This document shows, piece after piece, positions 42,045 to 51,585 of a DNA stretch of 64,000 nt. The notes beneath the pieces are model-generated. The model was given only the letters and a program-made list of their open reading frames with translations. It ran no database searches and had not been told where the DNA came from. Made by a program: the position numbers and the translations under genes. Within the stretch, counting starts at the first letter, position 1. Every line of letters begins with the position of its first letter. The DNA is from Aquirufa lenticrescens (GTDB taxonomy: Bacteria > Bacteroidota > Bacteroidia > Cytophagales > Spirosomataceae): contig NZ_CP049834.1 in the NCBI RefSeq assembly GCF_019916085.1, positions 465,501 to 529,500 of the forward strand, given 5' to 3'.

Positions 42045-43362
42045 GAATCAAGCGTTTAACAGTGTTTTTAAATTGATCTCCTCGATCTTCGTAATTCTTA
42101 AATAAATCGAAACTAGCACAAGCAGGTGAGAGTAAAATTACATCACCAGAGGCAGCCCATTCCATCCCTTTTTTGACAGCATTTTCTAAAGAGTCTGTCG
42201 CAAAAAGTTGCGGTACGATAGTTCCGAAATGCTGCTCTAGTTTCGAGTTATCCGTTCCTAAGCAAATCAATCCCTTTACTTTTCCCTTCACTAAAGGATC
42301 TAATACTTCGTATTCATTCCCTTTATCCACTCCGCCCAAGATTAAAATCAACGGTTGCTTGTAACTGTTTAAGGCATAATAGACGGCATCGACATTCGTG
42401 GCCTTCGAGTCATTGATAAATTCCACTCCATTCCAAACACCACAAGGTTCTAAACGATGTGGGGCATTTTCAAAGAAGGGTAAGGACTTTAGCATTTGCT
42501 CGAATGATACACCTGCCTCGTGTGCCGCTAACATAGCCACCGCCATATTGATGGCATTATGAGGGCCCTTTAGCGGCGCATCAGCTAAAGCTAGTATTGC
42601 TCCATCAAATTGTATGGAATCAGCTGTAATATGCGCGTCAGCTTTTGTGTTGAAACTAACCGTTTTTAATTGGGCGCTGGCGGCGATTTTAGTTAGGTTC
42701 GCTTTTAGTACCTCGTCATCTGCCCAAAAGACACAGCTCGTAGAGGCATCCGCATTTTGGAAAATGCGAAACTTCGATGCGATGTAATTCTCAAATTTAT
42801 ATTCGTAGCGATCTAAGTGATCTGGAGTGATGTTCAATAATACGGCCACATCAGGTTTAAACTGAAAGCAACGGTCTAATTGAAAGCTGGAAATCTCCAG
42901 GACATATATATCGTGTTGATCTTCCATGACCTGCTTAGCAAAGCTTTGGCCTATATTTCCCGCTAAACCCACTTTAAGGCCAGCAGATTTCAAGAAATGA
43001 TACGTCAGTAGGGTAGTAGTCGTTTTTCCATTTGATCCCGTGATGGCTACGATTTTCGCTTTCGTATAACGAGCCGCAAATTCGATTTCCGATACGAGGG
43101 AAATTCCTTTCGCCTTGATGGCTTTTACGATGTCTGTTTTTTCTGGGATTCCTGGACTGATGATGATCTCAGTAGAGCCCAATATGCGCTCTACATTGTG
43201 GCCACCCGTTTCAAATTCAATCTCGTTTTCTCGTAAGGTTTGTTGGTAGTTTTCTTTTAGTATACCGGCGTCAGATAAAAACACGGCAAAACCTTTTGAT
43301 TTAGCCAATAGAGCGGCTCCTACACCACTTTCTCCCCCACCTAAGATGCTGATTACTGCCAT
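42037..43362 (-). CDS. murD: UDP-N-acetylmuramoylalanine-D-glutamate ligase
   Basis: 441 residues from the ATG at 43362; an upstream TTG at 43395 is not needed. The N-terminal GGGESGVGAALLA binds the UDP sugar. The ATP P-loop ITGSNGKTTTTLL is near 105-117, LEISSFQLD near 150, NITPDHLDRY near 178, and NDSKATNVDA near 310. It adds D-Glu to UDP-MurNAc-L-Ala. It is the first visible gene of the division/wall cluster, preceded by a possible promoter and then the tsf terminator, so murE, mraY and ftsI are not upstream. Confidence 0.94.
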   Translation of the reverse strand: MAVISILGGGESGVGAALLAKSKGFAVFLSDAGILKENYQQTLRENEIEFETGGHNVERILGSTEIIISPGIPEKTDIVKAIKAKGISLVSEIEFAARYTKAKIVAITGSNGKTTTTLLTYHFLKSAGLKVGLAGNIGQSFAKQVMEDQHDIYVLEISSFQLDRCFQFKPDVAVLLNITPDHLDRYEYKFENYIASKFRIFQNADASTSCVFWADDEVLKANLTKIAASAQLKTVSFNTKADAHITADSIQFDGAILALADAPLKGPHNAINMAVAMLAAHEAGVSFEQMLKSLPFFENAPHRLEPCGVWNGVEFINDSKATNVDAVYYALNSYKQPLILILGGVDKGNEYEVLDPLVKGKVKGLICLGTDNSKLEQHFGTIVPQLFATDSLENAVKKGMEWAASGDVILLSPACASFDLFKNYEDRGDQFKNTVKRLIHG

Positions 43363-43370
43363 TCGTACGT

Positions 43371-43401
43371 TGAAATTATCGGAAATTGAATTCAACTACA
43401 A
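43371..43401 (-). promoter_or_regulatory. Possible promoter of the murD-ftsA cluster
   Basis: On the minus strand TTG (43401-43399), 20 bases, then TAATTTCA (43378-43371), eight bases before the murD ATG. Each element is one or two bases from consensus. Confidence 0.38.
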
Positions 43402-43461
43402 GTTAGAAAATGTCCCGCATTCTATCAACTGAAAATGAGCATCTGGTTGGAATTTTACTGA

Positions 43462-43495
43462 CAAAAAAAAGACCCACCGTTTCGGGTGGGTCTTT
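43462..43495 (-). terminator. Intrinsic terminator after tsf
   Basis: On the minus strand AAAGACCCACC (43495-43485) pairs with GGTGGGTCTTT (43478-43468), an 11-bp stem with a 6-base loop and a long T-run. It closes the rplM-rpsI-rpsB-tsf operon. Confidence 0.9.
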
Positions 43496-43514
43496 CCTAT
43501 GCATTCGAGTGGAA

Positions 43515-44348
43515 TTAAACCAAAGCAATACGTTTGAACGAAGAAATCGTTAAACCTTTTTGCGTTTGCTCTAATAGTTGACGAATCGTGATCGATGAGT
43601 CTTTTACGAATTGTTGGTTCAATAGAGTAGATTCTTTGTAGAACTTCTCTAATTTACCTACCGCAATTTTCTCTAACATCGCTTCAGGCTTACCTTCTTG
43701 ACGTGCTTGATCTTTTCCGATTTCGATTTCTCTTTCAATCGTTTCTGCATCTACGCCATCCTTGTCTAAAGCGACAGGTTTCATAGCCGTGATTTGCATC
43801 GCGATATCTTTTCCTACTTCTGATACATCTACTCCTTGAACGTTTTCGAATGCTACTAAAACACCGATTTTGTTGTTCGAGTGAATGTAAGAAACCACTT
43901 TCTCAGCCGATACGTTTTCGTAAGCTGCTAACGTGATTTTCTCTCCAATTTTACCAGTTAAGTCGATGATGTGACCTTCTACTGAACGTCCATCTGCTAA
44001 CGGCTCCGCTAATAAATCATGCGCTGAAGGAGCGTGAGACGCTGCTGCTTTGTCAATGATTGATTTCGCTAAGTTATTGAAATCTGCTACTTTAGAAACT
44101 GGTTCAGTTTCACAAGCTAAAGCGATCAATTTACCGTTCGAGTGATCTGCATTAAGTGCTACTAATACAACACCTTCATTTGTTTCATTGTCCGCACGTT
44201 TCGCTGCTACTTTTTGACCTGCTTTACGAAGGATATCAACTGCTGCTTCGAAGTCACCATTGGCTTCAGTCAAAGCTTTCTTGCAATCCATCATTCCGGC
44301 ACCTGTCATTTGACGTAACTTGTTAACGTCTGCTGCTGTAATTGACAT
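43515..44348 (-). CDS. tsf: Elongation factor Ts
   Basis: 277 residues, the guanine nucleotide exchange factor for EF-Tu. The N-terminal UBA-like segment VNKLRQMTGAGMMDCKKALTEANGDFEAAVDILRK is at about 8-42. The core contains the ETNEGVV and ACETEPVSK blocks, and the C-terminal helix has KFYKESTLLNQQFVKD. It lies 12 bases after rpsB, the usual pairing. Confidence 0.96.
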   Translation of the reverse strand: MSITAADVNKLRQMTGAGMMDCKKALTEANGDFEAAVDILRKAGQKVAAKRADNETNEGVVLVALNADHSNGKLIALACETEPVSKVADFNNLAKSIIDKAAASHAPSAHDLLAEPLADGRSVEGHIIDLTGKIGEKITLAAYENVSAEKVVSYIHSNNKIGVLVAFENVQGVDVSEVGKDIAMQITAMKPVALDKDGVDAETIEREIEIGKDQARQEGKPEAMLEKIAVGKLEKFYKESTLLNQQFVKDSSITIRQLLEQTQKGLTISSFKRIALV

Positions 44349-44360
44349 ATGTATGAATAT

Positions 44361-45170
44361 TTATTCTTGTTCTGCTTCTTTTTCGTATTTAGCCGCTACC
44401 TTAGCTGCCTCTTGTGAATCGTCGTCTGCTGCTTTTTTAGCTTCTACTTCTTCCGCCTCACGAGCGTCATCCTTATCTTGCTTTCTTTCAGCTAAACCTT
44501 CTTCGATTGCTTTAGAAATAGCTGTGATGATGATAGAGATAGACTTGTATGCATCATCATTCGCTGGGATTGGATAGTCAACTAAATCTGGGTTAGAGTT
44601 TGTATCACACATAGCGAAAACTGGGATACCTAATTTCTTAGCCTCAGAAACCGCGATGTGCTCACGCTTAACGTCTACTACGAACAAAGCCGCTGGAAGA
44701 CGAGTTAAGTCAGTGATACCACCTAACACACGCTTTAATTTTTCTTCTTCACGAGTTAACATTAAACGCTCACGCTTAGCGATTGTCTTCACGATAACTT
44801 CGTCTTTTAACATTTTATCAATGCTAGACATCTTCTTGATGGACTTACGTACAGTCGCGAAGTTAGTCAACATACCACCTAACCAACGGTCAGTTACGTA
44901 TGGCATTTTTAATTTATCAGCTTCTGTAGTCACAATTTCTTGTGCTTGTTTCTTTGTTGCAACGAACATTACCTTACGGCCTGAACGTACAATAGAACGA
45001 AGAGCTGCTGAAGCTTCTTCTAAAGAAGAGATAGTTTTATTTAGATCAATGATGTGGATACCATTTTTCTCCATAAAGATGTATGGAGCCATTTTAGGAT
45101 CCCACTTACGAGTCAAGTGACCGAAGTGAACGCCTGCGTCAAGCAAGTCGTTGTAGCTTAATTGTGCCAT
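44361..45170 (-). CDS. rpsB: 30S ribosomal protein S2
   Basis: 269 residues. [24 protein letters not shown] (about 9-32), [12 protein letters not shown] (about 91-102) and the coiled insert [11 protein letters not shown] are standard S2 features. The last ~37 residues are an acidic and Lys/Ala-rich tail ([17 protein letters not shown]-like) beyond the core fold, often seen in Bacteroidota S2. It is followed by tsf. Confidence 0.96.
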   Translation of the reverse strand: MAQLSYNDLLDAGVHFGHLTRKWDPKMAPYIFMEKNGIHIIDLNKTISSLEEASAALRSIVRSGRKVMFVATKKQAQEIVTTEADKLKMPYVTDRWLGGMLTNFATVRKSIKKMSSIDKMLKDEVIVKTIAKRERLMLTREEEKLKRVLGGITDLTRLPAALFVVDVKREHIAVSEAKKLGIPVFAMCDTNSNPDLVDYPIPANDDAYKSISIIITAISKAIEEGLAERKQDKDDAREAEEVEAKKAADDDSQEAAKVAAKYEKEAEQE

Positions 45171-45248
45171 TTTGGTTGTTTAAAAATGTGAATAATAAAA
45201 AGGTGGAAAAGGCATCGGCAACAGACAAGCCTTTTCCACGAACAAATC

Positions 45249-45638
45249 TTAACGCTTCGAGAACTGGAATCTCTTACGAGCTTTCGCACGTCCTGGTTTC
45301 TTACGCTCCACCATACGTGGGTCACGAGTTAAGAAGCCTTCTTTTTTCAAAGGAGAACGTAATTCTGCATCTTGCGTTTGAAGTGCACGTGAAATCGCCA
45401 TACGAAGCGCTTCAGCTTGCCCTTTGATACCACCGCCATCTACGTTAGCTGTTACATCAAATGAACCTACTGTGTTCGTTAAAGCGAAAGGTTGATTAAC
45501 AACAATCTGAAGAATTTCAGATGGGAAGTAATCAGCTAATACACGGCCGTTGATTTTAATCTGGCCTTTACCTGGTGTCATCGAAATACGAGCTACTGCC
45601 GTCTTTCTTCTACCGATTTTACTTGTTATTTCTGCCAT
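45249..45638 (-). CDS. rpsI: 30S ribosomal protein S9
   Basis: 129 residues, normal length. It starts [15 protein letters not shown] and ends [18 protein letters not shown], the basic tail whose last Arg/Lys reach the P-site t[22 protein letters not shown] is in the middle. It follows rplM by 14 bases, the universal L13-S9 pair. Confidence 0.97.
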   Translation of the reverse strand: MAEITSKIGRRKTAVARISMTPGKGQIKINGRVLADYFPSEILQIVVNQPFALTNTVGSFDVTANVDGGGIKGQAEALRMAISRALQTQDAELRSPLKKEGFLTRDPRMVERKKPGRAKARKRFQFSKR

Positions 45639-45652
45639 TTTCTTAGTGTCCG

Positions 45653-46096
45653 TTAAAACTTAATTTCTTTTGGTTGTTGAGCTGCGTGAGGATGTTCTGA
45701 TCCTGCATAAACGAATAAGTTGTTGAATAATTCACGACCTAAACGATTTTTAGGTAACATACCTTTCACCGCTGATTCTACAACACCTCTTGGGTTTTTT
45801 GCTAAAACCTCACGTGGAGTTGCGAAACGTTGACCACCTGGGTAACCCGTGTGACGGATATACACCTTGTCTGTCATTTTCTTACCAGTTAAGCGAATTT
45901 TGTCCGCGTTGATAACGATAACTTGATCGCCACAATCAACGTGTGGAGTGTAAGAAGGCTTGTGCTTTCCACGAATGATTTTCGCAATTTCAGAACAAAC
46001 ACGTCCCAAAACTTGATTTTCAGCATCTACAACAAACCAAGCTTTCTGTACAGTAGCTTTGTTTGCGGAGATGGTTTTGTAACTTAAAGTATCCAC
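45653..46096 (-). CDS. rplM: 50S ribosomal protein L13 (GTG start)
   Basis: 147 residues. [20 protein letters not shown] is the normal start of the family in this phylum, and here the start codon is GTG (46096-46094). No in-frame ATG lies upstream before the leader structure. Conserved parts are [25 protein letters not shown] (about 22-46), [16 protein letters not shown], and [10 protein letters not shown] (about 114-123). It is first gene of the rplM-rpsI-rpsB-tsf operon, behind a leader of about 110 bases with two nested helices. Confidence 0.94.
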   Translation of the reverse strand: MDTLSYKTISANKATVQKAWFVVDAENQVLGRVCSEIAKIIRGKHKPSYTPHVDCGDQVIVINADKIRLTGKKMTDKVYIRHTGYPGGQRFATPREVLAKNPRGVVESAVKGMLPKNRLGRELFNNLFVYAGSEHPHAAQQPKEIKF

Positions 46097-46206
46097 TTGT
46101 TTATAATTTAACTGTTTGAATCGTTTCCACCTAGACCACGGAATTTGTCTAAAGGAATTGATTATGACCTATTTTATCTTTCAAACGGGCATTCAATCGA
46201 AAAATG
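46097..46206 (-). promoter_or_regulatory. Structured 5' leader of rplM (candidate ribosomal-protein autoregulatory RNA)
   Basis: On the minus strand GTTTGAA (46186-46180) can pair with TTCAAAC (46120-46114), enclosing a second stem in which TTTAGAC (46153-46147) pairs with GTCTAGG (46136-46130) around a 10-base loop. The outer stem ends 17 bases before the GTG start. A long, folded leader before a ribosomal operon is the usual form of autogenous control by the encoded protein. Binding of L13 is inferred. Confidence 0.5.
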
Positions 46207-46212
46207 GGAGTG

Positions 46213-46243
46213 CAAATTTATAAAATCTTGATTTGATATGCAA
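46213..46243 (-). promoter_or_regulatory. Promoter of the rplM-rpsI-rpsB-tsf operon
   Basis: On the minus strand TTGC (46243-46240), 19 bases, then TAAATTTG (46220-46213). The -7 box is exact and the -33 keeps TTG shifted by one base. Transcription would start near 46206. Confidence 0.6.
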
Positions 46244-46270
46244 GTGTCTAAAAGAAAATGTTTTAGAACA

Positions 46271-46299
46271 AAAAAAGGAGGCCATCGAGCCTCCTTTTT
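46271..46299 (-). terminator. Intrinsic terminator after accC
   Basis: On the minus strand AAAAAGGAGGC (46299-46289) pairs with GCCTCCTTTTT (46282-46272), with a 6-base loop and a T-run. It closes the yceD-to-accC operon about 20 bases after the accC stop. Confidence 0.88.
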
Positions 46300-46319
46300 C
46301 AAAACCTTTTTAGGTCAAA

Positions 46320-47663
46320 TTATAAATCACTCAAATCGAAACTTTCCATGAAAGCTGTCGTGAATTGACCTGACTTAAACGTCGGATCATCCATCAATTT
46401 GATGTGGAAAGGAATCGTGGTTTTGATACCCTCGATGACGAATTCTTGCAAGGCACGCTTCATGCGAAGTAAAACTTCTTCACGGCTTTGGCCTGAAACG
46501 ATCACTTTCGCAATCATTGAATCGTAATTCGGTGGAATCGTGTAGCCAGAATACACGTGAGAGTCAATACGAACCCCGTGACCACCAGGAAGGTGAAGAT
46601 TCGTAATCTTACCAGGAGATGGACGGAAACCGTTCGCAGGATCTTCCGCGTTAATACGGCATTCTAAAGCATATAATTTAGGGAAGTAGTTTTGGCCCGA
46701 AATTGGAATGCCCGCTGCTACCTTAATTTGTTCCTTAATTAAATCGAAATCAGTTACCTCTTCTGTGATCGGGTGCTCTACCTGGATACGGGTATTCATC
46801 TCCATGAAGTAGAAATCCCCGTTTTTATCCACTAAGAACTCGATCGTACCTGCGCCTTCGTACCCGATGGCGGTAGCACCTGCGATCGCTGCTTCACCCA
46901 TTTTCTTGCGCAATTCTTCCGAAAGGGCAGGAGATGGCGTTTCTTCGCATAATTTTTGGTGACGACGTTGAATCGAGCAATCGCGTTCTGATAAGTGACA
47001 AGCTTTGCCAAATTTATCTCCTACGATCTGAATCTCAATGTGTCGAGGCTCTTCCACGAATTTCTCCATGTACATCGCATCATTCCCAAAAGCCGCTGCT
47101 GATTCCATCTTCGCATCTTCCCATAATTTGTCAAATTCTGACTCCTCACGGATGATACGCATTCCGCGGCCACCACCACCAGCTGTAGCCTTGATGATTA
47201 CCGGGTATTTGATGGCTTTCGCTAATTCTTTTGCTTCTTCTACGGTGTCGATTAAGCCGTCAGAACCCGGAATAACCGGAACACCTGCACGCTTCATCGT
47301 TTCTTTCGCTGTCGCTTTGTCTCCCATCGAATTAATCATGTCTGCCGAAGCACCGATGAATTTAATCCCATGTTCAGAACAAATACGCGAGAATTCTGCA
47401 TTCTCAGATAGGAAACCGTAACCCGGGTGAATTGCATCTGCTCCAGTCACTTCTGCAGCCGAAATAATCGCCGGAATACTCAAATAAGATTGTCTGCTGG
47501 GCGGAGGTCCGATACAAACGGCCTCATCCGCAAAGCGAACGTGTAAACTGTCGCGATCGGCGGTAGAGAAAACGGCCACCGTTTTGATGCCCATCTCCTT
47601 ACAAGTCCGAATAATACGCAAGGCAATTTCCCCGCGATTCGCTATTAATATCTTTTTAAACAT
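46320..47663 (-). CDS. accC: Acetyl-CoA carboxylase, biotin carboxylase subunit
   Basis: 447 residues, ATP-grasp enzyme. It starts [19 protein letters not shown]. The glycine-rich loop [11 protein letters not shown] is at about 160-170, the biotin carboxylase signature [24 protein letters not shown] at about 275-298, and the C-terminal domain ends normally. It carboxylates the biotin on AccB with bicarbonate and ATP. It lies three bases after accB. Confidence 0.96.
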   Translation of the reverse strand: MFKKILIANRGEIALRIIRTCKEMGIKTVAVFSTADRDSLHVRFADEAVCIGPPPSRQSYLSIPAIISAAEVTGADAIHPGYGFLSENAEFSRICSEHGIKFIGASADMINSMGDKATAKETMKRAGVPVIPGSDGLIDTVEEAKELAKAIKYPVIIKATAGGGGRGMRIIREESEFDKLWEDAKMESAAAFGNDAMYMEKFVEEPRHIEIQIVGDKFGKACHLSERDCSIQRRHQKLCEETPSPALSEELRKKMGEAAIAGATAIGYEGAGTIEFLVDKNGDFYFMEMNTRIQVEHPITEEVTDFDLIKEQIKVAAGIPISGQNYFPKLYALECRINAEDPANGFRPSPGKITNLHLPGGHGVRIDSHVYSGYTIPPNYDSMIAKVIVSGQSREEVLLRMKRALQEFVIEGIKTTIPFHIKLMDDPTFKSGQFTTAFMESFDLSDL

Positions 47664-47666
47664 AGA

Positions 47667-48131
47667 TTACGCTTTTTCAACCAAGAATAAAGGTTGATCA
47701 AATTCTACAGGACTTGCATTATCAACTAAGATTTTAACGATCTTTCCAGAAATCTCTGAATCGATTTCGTTAAACAATTTCATCGCTTCGATCACACAAA
47801 CCGTTTTTCCTGGAGCGATTTCCGTTCCTACTTCTACGAAGTTATCTTTATCTGGACCTGGAGCACGGTAGAATGTACCGATCATAGGGGACTTAACTGT
47901 ATATAAGTTATCTGCTACGGGGGCCGGTGCAGCTGGCGCCGCAGGTGCTGCCGCTGCCGGAGCTGCTGCTACTGGAGCCGCTGCTGGTGCTGCAGAAACC
48001 ACACTTACTACCGGTGCTGCTTCTCCGTGTTTCTTAACAGAAACTTTTAAACCTTCTGTTTCGATGCTAACCTCAGCTAATGGAGATTTAGCGATATAAT
48101 CGAGTAATCGTTGAATTTCTTTAGTATCCAT
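47667..48131 (-). CDS. accB: Acetyl-CoA carboxylase, biotin carboxyl carrier protein
   Basis: 154 residues. An N-terminal segment (1-38) is followed by an Ala/Pro/Val-rich flexible linker (about 39-72) and the biotinyl domain with VIEAMKLFNEI, K118 being the biotinylation site. The thumb-like residues around PGPDKDNF are typical of AccB. The low-complexity linker DNA is a coding feature, not a separate repeat. Confidence 0.95.
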   Translation of the reverse strand: MDTKEIQRLLDYIAKSPLAEVSIETEGLKVSVKKHGEAAPVVSVVSAAPAAAPVAAAPAAAAPAAPAAPAPVADNLYTVKSPMIGTFYRAPGPDKDNFVEVGTEIAPGKTVCVIEAMKLFNEIDSEISGKIVKILVDNASPVEFDQPLFLVEKA

Positions 48132-48166
48132 TCTTTTTGTTAATTAAACGCTACAAAGGTAGCTAA

Positions 48167-48730
48167 TTATTTTACACGCTCAGCGTATGAATAGGTTCTT
48201 GTATCTACTTTAATCACTTCATCTTGTTCGATGAAAATAGGCACGGTAATCGTTGCTCCTGTTTCTACCGTTGCTGGTTTCTTAGGAGAGTTAGCCGTAT
48301 CGCCACGAACACCTGGTTCTGTGTAAGTTACCTTCAATTCTACGAATGGAGGCAATTCGCAAGATAAAGCAGCATCGTTTTCTGTATTGATCAAAATCTC
48401 TACCTCTTGTCCTTCTTTCATCAAATCTGCCATCACACAAAGGTTTTCACCTAATAGGATTTGCTCAAATGATTCTTGGTCCATGAAGTTGTATCCAAAC
48501 TCATCTTTGTAGATGAATTGGAATTTTCTACGCTCCACACGAACTGGATAAATCGCCACACCTGAGTTGAACGTGTTATCGATTACTTTTCCTGAAGTCA
48601 AAGAACGCAATTTCGTCCGAACGAAAGCCGGGCCTTTTCCTGGTTTTACGTGAAGGAATTCAATGATCGAGTATAAGTCGTCATTGTATTTAATCACCAT
48701 CCCATTTTTAATGTCTGCTGTAGTTGCCAT
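48167..48730 (-). CDS. efp: Elongation factor P
   Basis: 187 residues with three beta-barrel domains. The tip loop is VKPGKGPAFVRTK with K32 at the position modified in many species; no modification enzyme is seen in this window. DQESFEQ and the C-terminal RTYSYAERVK are conserved. It relieves ribosome stalling at polyproline. It is placed between fabH and accB in this operon, a frequent order in Bacteroidota. Confidence 0.95.
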   Translation of the reverse strand: MATTADIKNGMVIKYNDDLYSIIEFLHVKPGKGPAFVRTKLRSLTSGKVIDNTFNSGVAIYPVRVERRKFQFIYKDEFGYNFMDQESFEQILLGENLCVMADLMKEGQEVEILINTENDAALSCELPPFVELKVTYTEPGVRGDTANSPKKPATVETGATITVPIFIEQDEVIKVDTRTYSYAERVK

Positions 48731-48736
48731 TTCTAA

Positions 48737-49738
48737 TTATTTAGGGTCGTATGCCCATTTAACGTAAGCTGATCCCCATGTGAAGCCTCCACCGAAGGCC
48801 GCTAAGATCAGATTATCTCCTTTTTTTAGTTTGTTTTCGTAATCCCAAAGACAAAGCGGAATCGTCGCCGCCGTCGTATTTCCATATTTCTGGATGTTCA
48901 ACATCACCTTATCATCGCTCACACCCATCCGATTTGCTGTCGCATCGATGATACGTTTGTTTGCTTGATGTGGAACTAGGTATTTAATATCGTCACCAGT
49001 CAAGTGATTGCGTTCCATGATTTCTGCCGAAACATCTGCCATACGTGTCACCGCAAATTTAAATACGGATTGACCTTCTTGGCGAATGTAATGCCATTTT
49101 GATTCCACAGATTCTACCGTAGGAGGGTAAGCGCTACCGCCCCCTTTTTGCATTAAGGATTCGCATCCTTCTCCATCCGATTTCAAGATAAAGTCTTGGA
49201 CTCCTAAACCTTCGAAATTAGGCTCTAACATCACCGCTGCCGCGCCATCCCCAAAAAGAATGCACGTCGTACGATCCGTATAATCCACAATCGAAGACAT
49301 TTTGTCCGCACCCACTACGATGATTTTCTTGTAACGACCTGATTCGATGAAGGCGGTACCCGCACCTAAGGCGTTTAAGAAACCAGAACAAGCTGCTGCT
49401 AAGTCAAAGGAAGCCGTTTCACGGATGCCTACTGCCTTGCAAATCAAGTTAGAAGCAGAGGGGAAAAAGTAATCTGGAGTCACCGTCGCACAGATCAGCA
49501 TGTCTACTTCTTCTGGCTTGGTATTCGTTTTCTTCAAGAGATCCTCCACCGCTTTAGCCCCCATAAAAGACGTTCCTAGGCCTTCGCCTTTCAAAATACG
49601 TCTTTCTTTGATGCCGGTGCGAGAAGTGATCCACTCGTCGTTTGTATCAATGATTTTTTCTAATTCTTGATTCGTCAGCACATAATCCGGTACATATCCT
49701 GCGACTCCGGTGATGGCTGCACTTATTTTTTGGCTCAT
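48737..49738 (-). CDS. fabH: 3-oxoacyl-ACP synthase III (KAS III)
   Basis: 333 residues, thiolase-fold initiating enzyme of fatty-acid synthesis. The catalytic residues are C117 (AAACSGF), H257 (PHQANKRI) and N287 (YGNTTAA). The N-terminal [15 protein letters not shown] (about 33-47) and the [11 protein letters not shown] end are typical. It condenses acetyl- or branched acyl-CoA with malonyl-ACP. It is six bases after plsX and six before efp. Confidence 0.95.
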   Translation of the reverse strand: MSQKISAAITGVAGYVPDYVLTNQELEKIIDTNDEWITSRTGIKERRILKGEGLGTSFMGAKAVEDLLKKTNTKPEEVDMLICATVTPDYFFPSASNLICKAVGIRETASFDLAAACSGFLNALGAGTAFIESGRYKKIIVVGADKMSSIVDYTDRTTCILFGDGAAAVMLEPNFEGLGVQDFILKSDGEGCESLMQKGGGSAYPPTVESVESKWHYIRQEGQSVFKFAVTRMADVSAEIMERNHLTGDDIKYLVPHQANKRIIDATANRMGVSDDKVMLNIQKYGNTTAATIPLCLWDYENKLKKGDNLILAAFGGGFTWGSAYVKWAYDPK

Positions 49739-49743
49739 ATTAA

Positions 49744-50688
49744 TTATTGGTTCTCGATGGCGGCCTTAATCTTACCGCAAACATCTGATTCTACGACGGA
49801 TCTACAAAGTTTGATCATGTTTTTGATTGCCAAAGGACTAGAAGCTCCATGTGCAATAATTACATTTCCATTTATCCCGATGATCGGGCTACCGCCGTAT
49901 TTTTCGTAATTCGTATTCTCGACAAAGTCATTCGTGATGCCTTGGTCCTTCATGATCTTGTAGATAGATTCCCCCATCTTCAAAATAATGTTTCCCGTAA
50001 ATCCATCTGTCACAATAACGTCTGCTTTGTTCTTGAAGAAGTCTTTCCCCTCGATGTTACCGATGAAGTTGATCTTCTTGTTCTCTTTCAAAAGGGCGTG
50101 AGTCGCTAGCGAAAGGATATTTCCTTTTTGTTCTTCTTCGCCTATGTTCATCAAACCTACGCGTGGAGCTTTCTTGCCAGTTGTCGCTTCAAAGTACACA
50201 GAGCCTAACACTGCAAATTGATCTAGCATCTCCGGCTTGCAATCCGCATTCGCGCCTATATCCAGCATTAAAGCATAGGTGCCATCCTCTTGTGGAACGA
50301 AACCTGCAATTGCTGGGCGAGAAATTCCTTCGATAGTTTTGACAGAAAATAAGGAACCGACCATCATAGCGCCGGTATTTCCTGCTGAAGCAAATACGTC
50401 TGCTTTGCCTTCTTTTAAAAGATGAAACCCAACTCCTATGCTGGAATTGGGTTTTTGAGATAGTGCCTTGGTCGGATGTTCACCCATTTCAATTACTTGA
50501 TCCGCTGGAATGATGGCAATTTGCTTGCCTGCATACCCGTGTTTCGCTAATAATTGCTCGATGGTGTCCTGTGGACCTACGGCTAATATAGTGTCGTCGT
50601 TTGAAAGACTAGATAACGCTAAAAGTATTCCTTCAATTACAGCTTCTGGGGCATAATCCCCGCCCATCACATCAACGGCTATTTTCAT
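49744..50688 (-). CDS. plsX: Phosphate acyltransferase PlsX
   Basis: 314 residues. The N-terminal [11 protein letters not shown] is at 4-14, [10 protein letters not shown] at about 101-110, and [11 protein letters not shown] at about 144-154. It makes acyl-phosphate from acyl-ACP at the membrane; PlsY, which uses it, is encoded at 61.2 kb. The 126-base gap to rpmF holds a weak hairpin with a T-run (CAGC/GCTG at 50787-50799) and a -7 box, so plsX to accC may be partly transcribed apart from yceD-rpmF. Confidence 0.95.
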   Translation of the reverse strand: MKIAVDVMGGDYAPEAVIEGILLALSSLSNDDTILAVGPQDTIEQLLAKHGYAGKQIAIIPADQVIEMGEHPTKALSQKPNSSIGVGFHLLKEGKADVFASAGNTGAMMVGSLFSVKTIEGISRPAIAGFVPQEDGTYALMLDIGANADCKPEMLDQFAVLGSVYFEATTGKKAPRVGLMNIGEEEQKGNILSLATHALLKENKKINFIGNIEGKDFFKNKADVIVTDGFTGNIILKMGESIYKIMKDQGITNDFVENTNYEKYGGSPIIGINGNVIIAHGASSPLAIKNMIKLCRSVVESDVCGKIKAAIENQ

Positions 50689-50718
50689 TTAATTATGTTT
50701 AATTACTAAAGCTTTTGG

Positions 50719-50726
50719 CAAAAATA
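50719..50726 (-). promoter_or_regulatory. -7 box upstream of plsX
   Basis: TATTTTTG on the minus strand is an exact TAnnTTTG 30 bases before the plsX ATG. It lies inside the downstream copy of a directly repeated 13-14-base element. No TTTG is seen at the -33 distance. Confidence 0.48.
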
Positions 50727-50754
50727 GCATTAAATTTAGTCAAAAAATAGCATT
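50719..50754. repeat. Direct repeat in the plsX upstream region
   Basis: CAAAAATAGCATT (50719-50731) and CAAAAAATAGCATT (50741-50754) are near-identical and 22 bases apart, about two helical turns. They may be paired operator half-sites or duplicated -7 regions. Confidence 0.45.
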
Positions 50755-50814
50755 TTAACGGGATTTTTTCAGTTTTTCTGAAAAAACAGCGTAAAGCTGC
50801 AGTCTACCAGGGAA

Positions 50815-51006
50815 TTACTTAACCGAGAATCCTTCTACGATCATTTTTCCTTTGTAGAACAAGTTACCTTCATGTACGTGAGCACGGTGATAAAGGTGAG
50901 TTTCGCCTGTTTGTGGATCAACTCCTAAATGTCTTGGAGTTCCGAAATCATGCGCTCTTCTTGTATCACGACGAGTAGTAGAGATTTTTCTTTTAGGATG
51001 TGCCAT
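50815..51006 (-). CDS. rpmF: 50S ribosomal protein L32
   Basis: 63 residues. It starts MAHPKRKISTTRRDTRRAH, the basic N-terminus of L32, and lacks the CxxC zinc pair found in some homologues, as is usual in this phylum. It lies 14 bases after the DUF177 gene, the widely conserved yceD-rpmF-plsX-fabH order. Confidence 0.94.
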   Translation of the reverse strand: MAHPKRKISTTRRDTRRAHDFGTPRHLGVDPQTGETHLYHRAHVHEGNLFYKGKMIVEGFSVK

Positions 51007-51020
51007 TGTATTGTTATTTA

Positions 51021-51560
51021 TTAATTATTGTCTGTTAATTTTTTTAATGCTGCCCATCTCGGATCCATTTCTGGCTCCTGATCGGCTTTATTTTCGTCTT
51101 CTGGGTCTGTTGTATAAATCAACTCGCCATCTACATGCTCTTCTAGAGGTTTCACAAACCTAGGGTGCAACTTCTTCATGGGCACCTGCAAGGCAATGAA
51201 ATCAAATAAATCTTGCGATAAATCTAATTTAGGCGACTTTCTGTCAAACAAGAATAAATTGTCTCCCATATCTTCATTGTGATCCGAATATTTGTAAATA
51301 ATCTTCTCGTCAATGTGGATGGGGAATTCAAACTCCTCATTTGATCGATCGCAAATTAATTTCAAATGGCCGTCTATGATTAGTCTTACCTGAATCATGG
51401 TAGCCGATTTATCTAACGTCGCTTTTGCGTTAAATTCGCCCTTTTGGACCCATTCCTGCTCGAAAGCAGCGAAAAATTCGTCGTTCCCGGTGAAGGAATA
51501 CGGGTATACTTTATCTTCTAAAGAAAGTATCGGTATCTGGTATGCTTCTAGGACGTTCAT
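51021..51560 (-). CDS. DUF177/YceD-family protein
   Basis: 179 residues from the ATG at 51560 (a GTG two codons upstream is possible). The recognisable block is LKLICDRSNEEFEFPIHIDEKIIY, in which the family's CxRC motif keeps only one cysteine (CDRS). The C-terminus is acidic and ends in DPRWAALKKL. YceD proteins are linked to ribosomal RNA accumulation in plants and bacteria. The position before rpmF supports the call. Confidence 0.83.
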   Translation of the reverse strand: MNVLEAYQIPILSLEDKVYPYSFTGNDEFFAAFEQEWVQKGEFNAKATLDKSATMIQVRLIIDGHLKLICDRSNEEFEFPIHIDEKIIYKYSDHNEDMGDNLFLFDRKSPKLDLSQDLFDFIALQVPMKKLHPRFVKPLEEHVDGELIYTTDPEDENKADQEPEMDPRWAALKKLTDNN

Positions 51561-51585
51561 TTTCACTCTTGGGTAAAAAAGAATG

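Noticed and set aside
44656-45120. 154-codon plus-strand ORF opposite rpsB
   Set aside because: It is a shadow of the highly conserved S2 gene with no start context or motif.
47925-48015. GC-rich low-complexity tract
   Set aside because: It encodes the Ala/Pro/Val linker of AccB.
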